Shown piece after piece: positions 1 to 4,429 of a stretch of 6,869 nucleotides of DNA (positions within the stretch are counted from its first letter, which is position 1; every line of letters begins with the position of its first letter). The notes beneath the pieces were generated by a model. That model worked only from the letters and a program-made list of their open reading frames with translations, ran no database searches and was not told where the DNA came from. Both the position numbers and the translations under genes were made by a program. The stretch is from Campylobacteraceae bacterium (GTDB taxonomy: Bacteria; Campylobacterota; Campylobacteria; Campylobacterales; Sulfurovaceae), in contig JALWQQ010000082.1 of the NCBI GenBank assembly GCA_027083075.1, positions 1-6,869 of the forward strand. Reading direction: 5' to 3'.

Positions 1-2
1 CA

Positions 3-278
3 ATGACACAAAAATCATCCTATACCTTCACCACCATCTTGCACAAACTCGAATCGTGGGTCGTAGCACCGCTTCCGGGTGAATTTGAGATAGAAGCGGT
101 GCATCCCTTTGGGCGCACACCCGTCATCGCAACGCTTGGCGAAACATCTTGGAAAACCTCACTCTGGACAGACAAAGAGGGCGCGACGATGCTGCCGCTG
201 CCTAAGAAGATACGAGCTAAACTCCGCGAGGGTGACGAGGTGACGCTTTCGTTTGTTTATGATGAGGAGAGGTTTTAA
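3..278 (+). CDS. DUF1905 domain protein
   Basis: A 91-residue protein that reads as a stand-alone DUF1905 domain. The family pattern is visible in order: an opening beta strand (YTFTTIL, 7-13), a tryptophan then a proline-rich turn (WVVAPLPGEFE, 19-29), a central segment (PVIATLGETSWKTSL), then LPLPKKIRAKL near residues 64-74 and a closing GDEVTLSF strand. DUF1905 is a small beta-barrel-like domain of unknown biochemical role, often fused to or encoded beside YdeI/OmpD-associated (bacteriocin-protection) domains; no such partner is seen here. The ATG lies only two bases from the window edge, so the ribosome site cannot be seen and the true start could be further upstream. It ends just before a strong promoter, so it is probably the last gene of an upstream unit. 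Family assignment is fairly sure; function is unknown. Confidence 0.75.
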   Translation: MTQKSSYTFTTILHKLESWVVAPLPGEFEIEAVHPFGRTPVIATLGETSWKTSLWTDKEGATMLPLPKKIRAKLREGDEVTLSFVYDEERF

Positions 279-287
279 GATCGCATA

Positions 288-316
288 TTGACAAGCGCTA
301 CTCTTTGTAGTATACT
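288..316 (+). promoter_or_regulatory. sigma70 promoter of TA module 1
   Basis: TTGACA at 288-293 and TATACT at 311-316 are separated by exactly 17 bases, which is a near-consensus housekeeping promoter. Transcription should begin around 322-325, giving a leader of roughly 22-25 bases before the antitoxin ATG at 347. An AAAGG ribosome site (336-340) sits six bases before that ATG. No -35/-10 pair of similar quality was noticed before PIN or ogt, so the three genes are probably one transcript. Confidence 0.85.
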
Positions 317-335
317 TTTTTATATTTTATACGAC
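307..335 (+). promoter_or_regulatory. candidate operator (inverted repeat) of TA module 1
   Basis: GTAGTATA (307-314) and TATACGAC (328-335) form an inverted repeat matching in 7 of 8 positions across a 13-base AT-rich spacer. The left arm contains a perfect 8-bp palindrome, AGTATACT (309-316), which includes the -10 box. RHH antitoxins commonly bind such repeats over their own promoter, alone or with the toxin. Assignment as an operator is inference from position and symmetry; AT-rich sequence makes chance symmetry possible. Confidence 0.45.
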
Positions 336-346
336 AAAGGCTCAAG

Positions 347-574
347 ATGCGCGCTAAGATAACTCTCTATTCGGACGAGGCATTGATAGATCGAATCAAA
401 GCGTACGCCAAAGAGAAGCACACCAGTGTATCGGCGCTCACTGAGGCGTTTTTCAGGTCACTACTTGAAAAAGAGTCACACGCACCGATCACCGATTCGC
501 TCGCCGGTATCTTAAAAGAGAGCGATATCGACATAGAGTCGTATCGAAAGCATCTTGAGGAGAGATACCTCTGA
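347..574 (+). CDS. DUF6364-type ribbon-helix-helix antitoxin
   Basis: A 75-residue protein with the layout of an RHH antitoxin: a short basic beta strand (RAKITLYS, 2-9), helix 1 (DEALIDRIKAYAKEK, 10-24), a turn with TSVSAL, and helix 2 (TEAFFRSLLEK, 32-42). A C-terminal tail (LAGILKESDIDIESYRKHLEERYL, read as residues 52 to 75) matches the toxin-binding tail typical of DUF6364 proteins. These are known to sit directly upstream of PIN-domain toxins, as here. It should bind DNA as a dimer through the N-terminal strand, neutralise the PIN toxin with its tail and repress its own promoter. Its stop codon shares one base with the next ATG (TGATG), implying translational coupling. The family call rests on sequence pattern and context. 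Confidence 0.85.
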   Translation: MRAKITLYSDEALIDRIKAYAKEKHTSVSALTEAFFRSLLEKESHAPITDSLAGILKESDIDIESYRKHLEERYL

Positions 575-990
575 TGCAAAAAGTGCTGCTTGACATCAAT
601 GTCGTTTTGGACTTTTTTCTCGAAAGAAAGCCCTTTTTTCACGAAGTGAGAGCACTCTTTGCTGCGGTTGAGCAAGGCAAAATCGAAGGCTATCTCTGCG
701 CTTCAAGTCTCGATACCATCTACTACTTGGTTCAAAAGGCTCACAATGCTCGCAAGGCAAGAGAGGTTACCGCAAAACTGCTCAAGCTTTTTGGTATTGC
801 CGACGTCAATCGTGAGGTTTTGCTCGAAGCATTGGCAATAGGCGGCGACTTTGAGGACAATATCGTCTTGGCTAGTGCACGCCTCAAAGGGCTCGATCTG
901 ATCGTTACTAGAGACAAGACGGGCTTTGCCGCATCCGATATCCCCATCGTTACCCCTGCACTGATCTATGCGATGCTACTGGGTTTATGA
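574..990 (+). CDS. PIN-domain toxin (VapC-like RNase)
   Basis: A 138-residue single PIN domain of usual length. It begins LLDINVVLDFF with the first metal-binding aspartate at D7. The mid-protein acidic site is likely D47 in SSLDTIYYL. The GGDFEDNIVLASA segment supplies D92, E94 and D95, and VTRDKTGF supplies D114. These acidic residues form the Mg2+/Mn2+ site of PIN ribonucleases, so the protein looks catalytically intact. The DFED pattern is typical of the PIN_3 branch. The expected role is a type II toxin that cleaves RNA (target not predictable) and is held inactive by the preceding antitoxin. A GAGGAG ribosome site lies at 557-562, 11 bases before the ATG, and the start overlaps the antitoxin stop by one base. 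Its own end overlaps ogt by four bases (ATGA). Confidence 0.9.
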   Translation: MQKVLLDINVVLDFFLERKPFFHEVRALFAAVEQGKIEGYLCASSLDTIYYLVQKAHNARKAREVTAKLLKLFGIADVNREVLLEALAIGGDFEDNIVLASARLKGLDLIVTRDKTGFAASDIPIVTPALIYAMLLGL

Positions 991-1496
991 GCACTATTTA
1001 CACCAAGCAGTTGCGTACACCGATCGGCATACTGATCCTTGGTGCCCACAATGACAAACTCTGCCTGTGCGATTGGGTAGATAGACGCGATAGAGCGCAG
1101 ATCGATCGGCGTATCCAAAGAGCACTCAAAGCAGAGTATATTGAAGGATCTTCGCAAGTAATTGTGCAAGCGATAGAGGAGATAAATGACTATTTTCAAG
1201 GAAAATTGCACCGTTTCAATATGCCCCTTTTGCCCATCGGTACCCCTTTTCAGCAAGCCGTATGGCGCGAGATAGCCAAGATCCCCTACGGCACTACTGC
1301 AAGCTACAAAGAGATCGCACACTGTATCGGTAAGCCTGAGGCGGTACGCGCCGTTGCCAACGCCATCGGCGCCAATGCGCTCTCGCTCTTTATCCCTTGT
1401 CATCGCATTATCGCAAGCGACGGTAGTATCGGCGGTTATGCGGGCGGCGTGGAGGTGAAGCAAAATCTTTTGAAGATGGAGTCACAAAAAGGTTGA
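987..1496 (+). CDS. ogt: methylated-DNA--protein-cysteine S-methyltransferase
   Basis: A 169-residue DNA-repair protein that removes O6-alkyl groups from guanine, and O4-alkyl groups from thymine, by irreversible transfer to its own cysteine. The N-terminal domain is a ribonuclease-like fold (TPIGILILG, 11-19). The C-terminal catalytic domain shows GTPFQQAVW (85-93), YGTTASYKEIA with the conserved tyrosine Y107, RAVANAIGAN with the likely arginine finger R121, the active-site IPCHRII with C138, and GGYAGG (149-154). The NP usually found before the PCHR strand is NA here, a mild variation. No strong ribosome site precedes the ATG; the four-base overlap with the PIN gene suggests translation by coupling. 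Its TGA stop (1494-1496) lies inside the -35 box of the next promoter. A repair gene sandwiched between two toxin-antitoxin modules is unusual. Function is confidently assigned; the choice of ogt rather than a stand-alone ada domain is by convention. Confidence 0.95.
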   Translation: MSTIYTKQLRTPIGILILGAHNDKLCLCDWVDRRDRAQIDRRIQRALKAEYIEGSSQVIVQAIEEINDYFQGKLHRFNMPLLPIGTPFQQAVWREIAKIPYGTTASYKEIAHCIGKPEAVRAVANAIGANALSLFIPCHRIIASDGSIGGYAGGVEVKQNLLKMESQKG

Positions 1497-1521
1497 CACA
1501 ATACCCCATATGGAGTATAAT
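1493..1521 (+). promoter_or_regulatory. consensus sigma70 promoter of TA module 2
   Basis: TTGACA (1493-1498) and TATAAT (1516-1521) are both perfect consensus hexamers with the ideal 17-base spacing. The -35 box overlaps the stop codon of ogt. Transcription should begin near 1527-1530, so no start codon upstream of that can be used for the antitoxin. A promoter this strong normally needs repression, consistent with antitoxin autoregulation. Confidence 0.92.
1501..1518 (+). promoter_or_regulatory. candidate operator palindrome of TA module 2
   Basis: ATACCCCATATGGAGTAT is an 18-bp palindrome matching its own reverse complement at 16 of 18 positions; only one pair (1505/1514) breaks symmetry. 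It is centred on CATATG and occupies the spacer between the -35 and -10 boxes, running three bases into the -10. A repressor bound here would block RNA polymerase. RelB/DinJ-type antitoxins bind palindromes in their own promoters, so the encoded antitoxin is the obvious candidate. The symmetry is seen directly; the binding partner is inferred. Confidence 0.7.
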
Positions 1522-1536
1522 AGAACAAGACGCTTA

Positions 1537-1542
1537 TAAGGA
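1537..1542 (+). promoter_or_regulatory. ribosome binding site that fixes a GTG start
   Basis: TAAGGA lies seven bases before the GTG at 1550. It is downstream of the predicted transcription start, so it selects GTG 1550 over the longer in-frame TTG at 1493, which lies in the -35 box. Confidence 0.85.
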
Positions 1543-1549
1543 TATAACA

Positions 1550-1789
1550 GTGAAAATACAGACAAGTGTAAGAGTCGAAGATAGATTTTACAAAGAAGCG
1601 AAAAAAGTTTTTGATAGATTTGGACTCAGCTTCGGCGATGCTGTCAATATCTTTTTGTCTAAAGTCTCCATGGAGCAGGCGATCCCATTTGAGATATCGC
1701 TACCGGAGGAGAACATCTCTCATCGTTCGTTTGAGAGAATTTGGGACAATGATGAGGATAGTGCTTACGATGCCTTTCTTTCGAAATGA
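1550..1789 (+). CDS. RelB/DinJ-like antitoxin
   Basis: A 79-residue protein starting at GTG. The N-terminus reads as an RHH: strand KIQTSVRV (2-8), helix 1 (EDRFYKEAKKVFDRFG), then the hallmark RelB/DinJ segment GLSFGDAVNIFLSKVSMEQA (25-44) and IPFEI. An acidic tail (ERIWDNDEDSAYDAFL) probably wraps the toxin. It should repress its own promoter and neutralise the downstream toxin. RelB/DinJ proteins usually pair with RelE/YafQ-family toxins; here the partner is PemK/MazF-like, so the pairing is of mixed family origin. Its end overlaps the toxin start by 20 bases. The region is AT-rich compared with the genes to the right (by hand count about 41% G+C over 1501-1860 against about 57% over 5281-5460), consistent with acquisition by transfer. 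Confidence 0.88.
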   Translation: MKIQTSVRVEDRFYKEAKKVFDRFGLSFGDAVNIFLSKVSMEQAIPFEISLPEENISHRSFERIWDNDEDSAYDAFLSK

Positions 1790-2108
1790 TGTCATTGTCG
1801 TCAAGTTTCCCTTTGCGAGTAGCACGATATACAAAGCAAGACCTGCGGTTGTCCTCTCAAGCGAAGCATACAATCTCAATCGGCATCGCACATTGCTTAT
1901 CATGGCTATATCAAGCAAAACCGATACCGCTTTGCCGTTTGAGTACAGTATAGAAGCGTGGCGAGAAGCCGGACTGCTTAAACCCTCGGTGTTTAAAGCA
2001 GCTATTGCAACTATCGAAGAGGCGTATGTCATCGAAAAGATAGGCACATTAGGCAAGAAGGATGCGAGAAAGCTTAAAGAGCTTCTGAGTCAAATCATTT
2101 GCATATAG
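1770..2108 (+). CDS. PemK/MazF-like endoribonuclease toxin
   Basis: A 112-residue protein with the MazF/PemK fold signature: FFRNDVIVVKFPFASS (3-18) for the RGDVVLVPFPF strand pair, YKARPAVVLS (21-30) with the conserved arginine R24, LLIMAISSKTD (42-52), and the C-terminal LLKPSVFKAAIATIEEAYV then IGTLGKKDARKLKELL. Family members are mostly sequence-specific mRNA or rRNA interferases. The position usually holding a catalytic threonine (ITS) appears as serine (ISS, about S48), a conservative change that may or may not affect activity. ATG 1770 is chosen because it places the first strand three residues from the start, as in relatives, with a GAGGA site at 1754-1758. In-frame ATGs at 1749 and 1752 are possible alternatives, and reading further back to 1611 would simply overlap the antitoxin. 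The gene overlaps the antitoxin by 20 bases. Confidence 0.88.
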   Translation: MPFFRNDVIVVKFPFASSTIYKARPAVVLSSEAYNLNRHRTLLIMAISSKTDTALPFEYSIEAWREAGLLKPSVFKAAIATIEEAYVIEKIGTLGKKDARKLKELLSQIICI

Positions 2109-2113
2109 CACAC

Positions 2114-2119
2114 AAGGAG
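2114..2119 (+). promoter_or_regulatory. ribosome binding site for the PEBP gene
   Basis: AAGGAG lies six bases before ATG 2126. It decides the start in favour of this ATG, which begins a clear signal peptide, over the in-frame ATG at 2099 that has no such site and overlaps the toxin gene. Confidence 0.88.
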
Positions 2120-2125
2120 CAAGCA

Positions 2126-2650
2126 ATGAAACCTCTACTGCTTTCACTATTGACAAGCGCGGTACTTATGGCCGGTAATTTCACCCTGCAAAGCGATGAC
2201 CTCAAGGGACAACTGACCAAAACCCAAGAGTTTAACGGCTTTGGTTGTAACGGACAAAATATCTCGCCGGAACTGCACTGGAGTGATGTACCCAAGGGCA
2301 CCAAGAGCTTTGCGATCACCGTTTATGATCCCGATGCACCGACCGGTAGCGGTTGGTGGCACTGGGTGGTGGTCAATATCCCTGCCAATGTGACCAAACT
2401 GCCAAGCGGCGTATCGGGCAAAGCGATGCCCAAAGGTGCCGTGGAGATCGCCAACGACTACGGTACGACAGCCTTCGGCGGCGCCTGCCCGCCCAAAGGG
2501 GATAAGCCGCACCGCTATATCTTTACCGTCTATGCACTCGATGTGCCCAAGCTTGACCTTAAGCCCGATACCAACGCCCCCGTAGCAGGCTTTATGATCA
2601 ACGCGCACACCATCGCCAAAGCAAGCCTCATGGCATACTACGGTCGATAG
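2126..2650 (+). CDS. exported YbhB/YbcL-family PEBP protein
   Basis: A 174-residue member of the phosphatidylethanolamine-binding protein (Raf kinase inhibitor-like) family, bacterial YbhB/YbcL branch. The first 17 or so residues (MKPLLLSLLTSAVLMAG) form a probable Sec signal peptide, cleavage near A16/G17, so the mature protein should be periplasmic. Family motifs are clear: GQNISPELHW (43-52), the ligand-site signature DPDAPTGSGWWHWVVVNIP (68-86), NDYGTTAFGGACPPKGD (110-126) and HRYIFTVYALD (129-139). Two cysteines (C41, C121) could form a disulfide in the periplasm, which is speculation. The biochemical role of bacterial members is poorly defined; small-molecule or anion binding is typical. 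It starts 17 bases after the toxin stop and abuts the next gene exactly. Confidence 0.92.
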   Translation: MKPLLLSLLTSAVLMAGNFTLQSDDLKGQLTKTQEFNGFGCNGQNISPELHWSDVPKGTKSFAITVYDPDAPTGSGWWHWVVVNIPANVTKLPSGVSGKAMPKGAVEIANDYGTTAFGGACPPKGDKPHRYIFTVYALDVPKLDLKPDTNAPVAGFMINAHTIAKASLMAYYGR

Positions 2651-3388
2651 ATGTTACGTCGCATGCTCTATTTTATCTACGGCATCGCCGCCTATCTCAT
2701 CGCCTTGGTAGCGCAGCTGTGGTTTATCGGCTATCTCACACCGCTTGCACCTCTTGGCAAAAGCATCGATGCGCCTCAAACACTCTCGTCAACGCAGGCA
2801 ATAGTGATCGATATCGCCTTGGTTGTGCTCTGGGGCGTGCAGCACTCGGTAATGGCGCGCCAAAGCTTCAAGCGCTACCTTACGCGCTATCTACCTGAAG
2901 CGATCGAGCGTAGTACTTATGTATTGATGTCGGGTCTTGTGCTGATCGCGATCGTGCTTTGGTGGCAGCCGATCGAGGGTAAACTCTGGGACGTGCACAC
3001 GCCATGGCTTCAAACCTTGTTGTGGGCGCTCTTTCTTTTCGGGTGGCTCTTTTCGGTTGTGGCAAGCTTTGTCATTAACCATTTCGAGCTTTTTGGCTTG
3101 CAGCAGGTCTATTATCATCTCAAGCAAAAACCGATGCCCGAAATCGCCTTTCAAGAGAGGCTCTTTTACCGCTTCGTGCGCCACCCGATACAGCTTGGCA
3201 TCCTCATCGGGCTTTGGACGACACCCGCCATGAGCTACGGACATCTGCTACTTGCAGTGCTGATGACACTCTATATCCTTATCGGTATCGGCTTAGAAGA
3301 GCGCGATCTGTCCGTACTTCTCGGCGAAGCGTACGAAGCCTATCGCCGACGCGTCGGGAGGCTACTGCCTTGGCGCAAAACAATGTGA
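2651..3388 (+). CDS. MddA-like membrane S-methyltransferase
   Basis: A 245-residue integral membrane protein with five to six hydrophobic segments (about 8-30, 50-66, 88-106, 120-144, 180-215). It carries the pattern of the NnrU/isoprenylcysteine methyltransferase superfamily, specifically resembling methanethiol S-methyltransferase MddA: WGVQHSVMAR (61-70), NHFELFGLQQV (143-153), FYRFVRHPIQLGILIGLW (172-189), TPAMSYGHLL (191-200), and LEERDL followed by GEAYEAYRRRV (215-235). The RHP and EERDL parts are the expected S-adenosylmethionine-binding region. MddA methylates methanethiol to dimethyl sulfide, which would suit an organism handling sulfur compounds. Substrate assignment is inference; other thiol or prenyl-cysteine-like substrates cannot be excluded. 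The ATG directly follows the PEBP stop with no ribosome site, so coupling is likely; an in-frame ATG at 2663 is an alternative. Confidence 0.8.
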   Translation: MLRRMLYFIYGIAAYLIALVAQLWFIGYLTPLAPLGKSIDAPQTLSSTQAIVIDIALVVLWGVQHSVMARQSFKRYLTRYLPEAIERSTYVLMSGLVLIAIVLWWQPIEGKLWDVHTPWLQTLLWALFLFGWLFSVVASFVINHFELFGLQQVYYHLKQKPMPEIAFQERLFYRFVRHPIQLGILIGLWTTPAMSYGHLLLAVLMTLYILIGIGLEERDLSVLLGEAYEAYRRRVGRLLPWRKTM

Positions 3389-3396
3389 GCATAGAT

Positions 3397-4074
3397 ATGA
3401 CTTTGGCAGATCAGATCCTCGACTTCTACTTCTCACTACCGAAAGAGTTTGACCCACCCAATGATGTAGAGATCATCTACCCCTATGACCGGCCCGAGAC
3501 ACGCAGGGTGATGGAGGCGTTTTATACCAAATACTACAGTGACACCCGTCCGCGCACGCTGCTCTTTGGCATCAACCCCGGTAGGCATGGTGCGGGGCTG
3601 ACAGGGGTAGGGTTTACCGATCCTATCTTGATGGAGGAGAAGTGCGGCATCGTAAACACGCTTGAAAAGCGCAGTGAACTCAGTGCTAACTTCATCTGTG
3701 AAGTGGTTGATGCCTATGGCGGCCCTGAAGCCTTTTACGGCGACTTTCTCTTTACCACAGTGCTTCCGTTTGGACTCCTGCGCAATGGCAAAAACTACAA
3801 CTACTATGATGACAAAGAGACGCTACACTACTTCGAACCGCTGATTGTCGAGAGTATCCGCAAGCAGATGGCATACCCTAATGTCAGCCGCCGTATCGCC
3901 ACCATTGGACGAGGCAAAAACCTTGTCTATCTTCAAGCGTTAAACAAACGCTACGACTTCTTTGAGAGTATCGAAGTACTGCCACACCCAAGGTGGGTGA
4001 TGCAGTATCGACGCAAAGAGAAGCAGAAGTATATCGGAGTCTATCTCGATACGCTCAAGAGGCTACGAACTTAG
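3397..4074 (+). CDS. SMUG2-type uracil-DNA glycosylase family protein (DUF4918)
   Basis: A 225-residue protein with the architecture of SMUG2/DUF4918 DNA glycosylases, which remove uracil and related deaminated bases to start base-excision repair. Motif I is LLFGINPGRHGAGLTGVGF (55-73), matching the SMUG NPG...TG pattern at N60-P61-G62. Typical DUF4918 landmarks follow: ELSANFICEVVDAYGG, YGDFLFTTVLPFG, NYNYYDDKETL, and IGRGKN. Motif II is LPHPRWVMQYRRK with H197-P198-R199, equivalent to the HPSPR DNA-intercalation loop. ATG 3397 is chosen because homology begins immediately after it. A GTG at 3385 overlapping the preceding stop is possible, and GTGAG at 3385-3389 could serve as a weak ribosome site. 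The longer reading frame back to 3214 overlaps the membrane gene and is arginine- and serine-rich shadow. It is the second DNA-repair gene in the window after ogt. Confidence 0.87.
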   Translation: MTLADQILDFYFSLPKEFDPPNDVEIIYPYDRPETRRVMEAFYTKYYSDTRPRTLLFGINPGRHGAGLTGVGFTDPILMEEKCGIVNTLEKRSELSANFICEVVDAYGGPEAFYGDFLFTTVLPFGLLRNGKNYNYYDDKETLHYFEPLIVESIRKQMAYPNVSRRIATIGRGKNLVYLQALNKRYDFFESIEVLPHPRWVMQYRRKEKQKYIGVYLDTLKRLRT

Positions 4075-4082
4075 CCTACCTA

Positions 4083-4091
4083 TGCTACAAT
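4083..4091 (+). promoter_or_regulatory. extended -10 promoter before the DUF2892 gene
   Basis: TGCTACAAT is a TGn extended -10 element with TACAAT at 4086-4091. There is no good -35 box at 16-18 bases, which is tolerable for extended -10 promoters. It starts nine bases after the glycosylase stop and would give a leader of about 20 bases with AAGGAG at 4109-4114. Confidence 0.55.
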
Positions 4092-4119
4092 ACGCTCAGA
4101 AACGGCATAAGGAGAAAAG

Positions 4120-4314
4120 ATGAACGTGCCTAAGATCAGAAAGTTTTGTAGACCCTTTCGTATCGTTTTGGGTCTCGGTTTGATAGCCACGGGCTATCTT
4201 ACGGGTATCAAGTGGTTTTATCTCGGTATCATACCGCTTATCGTAGGGCTGCTTGACATCTGCCCGCTTTGTGCGATCACCAAGCAGTGCGACCCCTTTT
4301 CGCGTGCCAAATAG
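4120..4314 (+). CDS. DUF2892 (YgaP-like) small membrane protein
   Basis: A 64-residue protein with two hydrophobic stretches (about 14-30 and 32-47) joined by a short GIKW turn, then CPLCAITKQC. It fits the DUF2892 pattern: a basic N-terminus (KIRKFCRPFRIVLG), a W-x-x-L-G-I-I-P-L stretch, and a CP motif after the second helix. DUF2892 forms the membrane part of the rhodanese YgaP and also occurs as small stand-alone proteins of unknown role. Cysteines at 10, 48, 51 and 57 are notable; the CxxC plus a further C is richer than the usual single CP motif and could bind metal or carry thiol chemistry, which is speculation. Strong AAGGAG (4109-4114) lies five bases before the ATG. Flanking promoters suggest it is a single-gene unit. 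Confidence 0.8.
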   Translation: MNVPKIRKFCRPFRIVLGLGLIATGYLTGIKWFYLGIIPLIVGLLDICPLCAITKQCDPFSRAK

Positions 4315-4331
4315 GCACCGTTGTACTTTTT
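4304..4331 (+). terminator. weak terminator candidate after the DUF2892 gene
   Basis: GTGCC (4304-4308) and GGCAC (4314-4318) form a 5-bp stem with a 5-base loop over the stop codon, followed after eight bases by TTTTT (4327-4331). The stem is short and the T-run is distant, so this is only a tentative intrinsic terminator. Confidence 0.22.
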
Positions 4332-4365
4332 GCCGCCCAAAACACTTCAATGCAACCGTAGTAGC

Positions 4366-4394
4366 TTTTGATTTCCACTTCTTTTTCGTATAAT
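4366..4394 (+). promoter_or_regulatory. promoter of the mgtE operon
   Basis: TATAAT at 4389-4394 is a perfect -10. The -35 is weaker: TTTTGA at 4366-4371 with 17 bases spacing, or TTGATT at 4368-4373 with 15. Transcription should start near 4401, giving a leader of only about 30 bases, with AAGGAT at 4419-4424 as ribosome site. That leaves no space for a transcribed Mg2+ riboswitch. Confidence 0.7.
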
Positions 4395-4429
4395 ACGCCC
4401 AACAAACGCACAACAACAAAGGATAGGGC

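Noticed and set aside
966..1463. 165-codon minus-strand frame opposite ogt
   Set aside because: ogt is unmistakable on the plus strand; the reverse product has no recognisable motif.
1611..1769. 53-residue N-terminal extension of the PemK-like toxin frame
   Set aside because: It overlaps the antitoxin and matches nothing in the MazF/PemK family; the first strand of the fold begins just after ATG 1770.
2069..2084. Small hairpin AAGCT-TAAAG-AGCTT near the toxin end as a terminator
   Set aside because: It lies inside the toxin coding sequence, has a 5-bp AT-rich stem, and is not followed by a T-run.
2147..2608. 153-codon minus-strand frame opposite the PEBP gene
   Set aside because: The plus-strand frame carries all PEBP motifs; the reverse frame is compositional shadow.
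3214..3396. 61-residue N-terminal extension of the glycosylase frame
   Set aside because: It overlaps the MddA-like gene and is rich in arginine and serine; glycosylase family similarity begins just after ATG 3397.
4315..4429. Possible Mg2+ riboswitch (M-box) upstream of mgtE
   Set aside because: A perfect TATAAT at 4389-4394 leaves a leader of only about 30 bases, too short for an M-box, and no long structured leader is seen.
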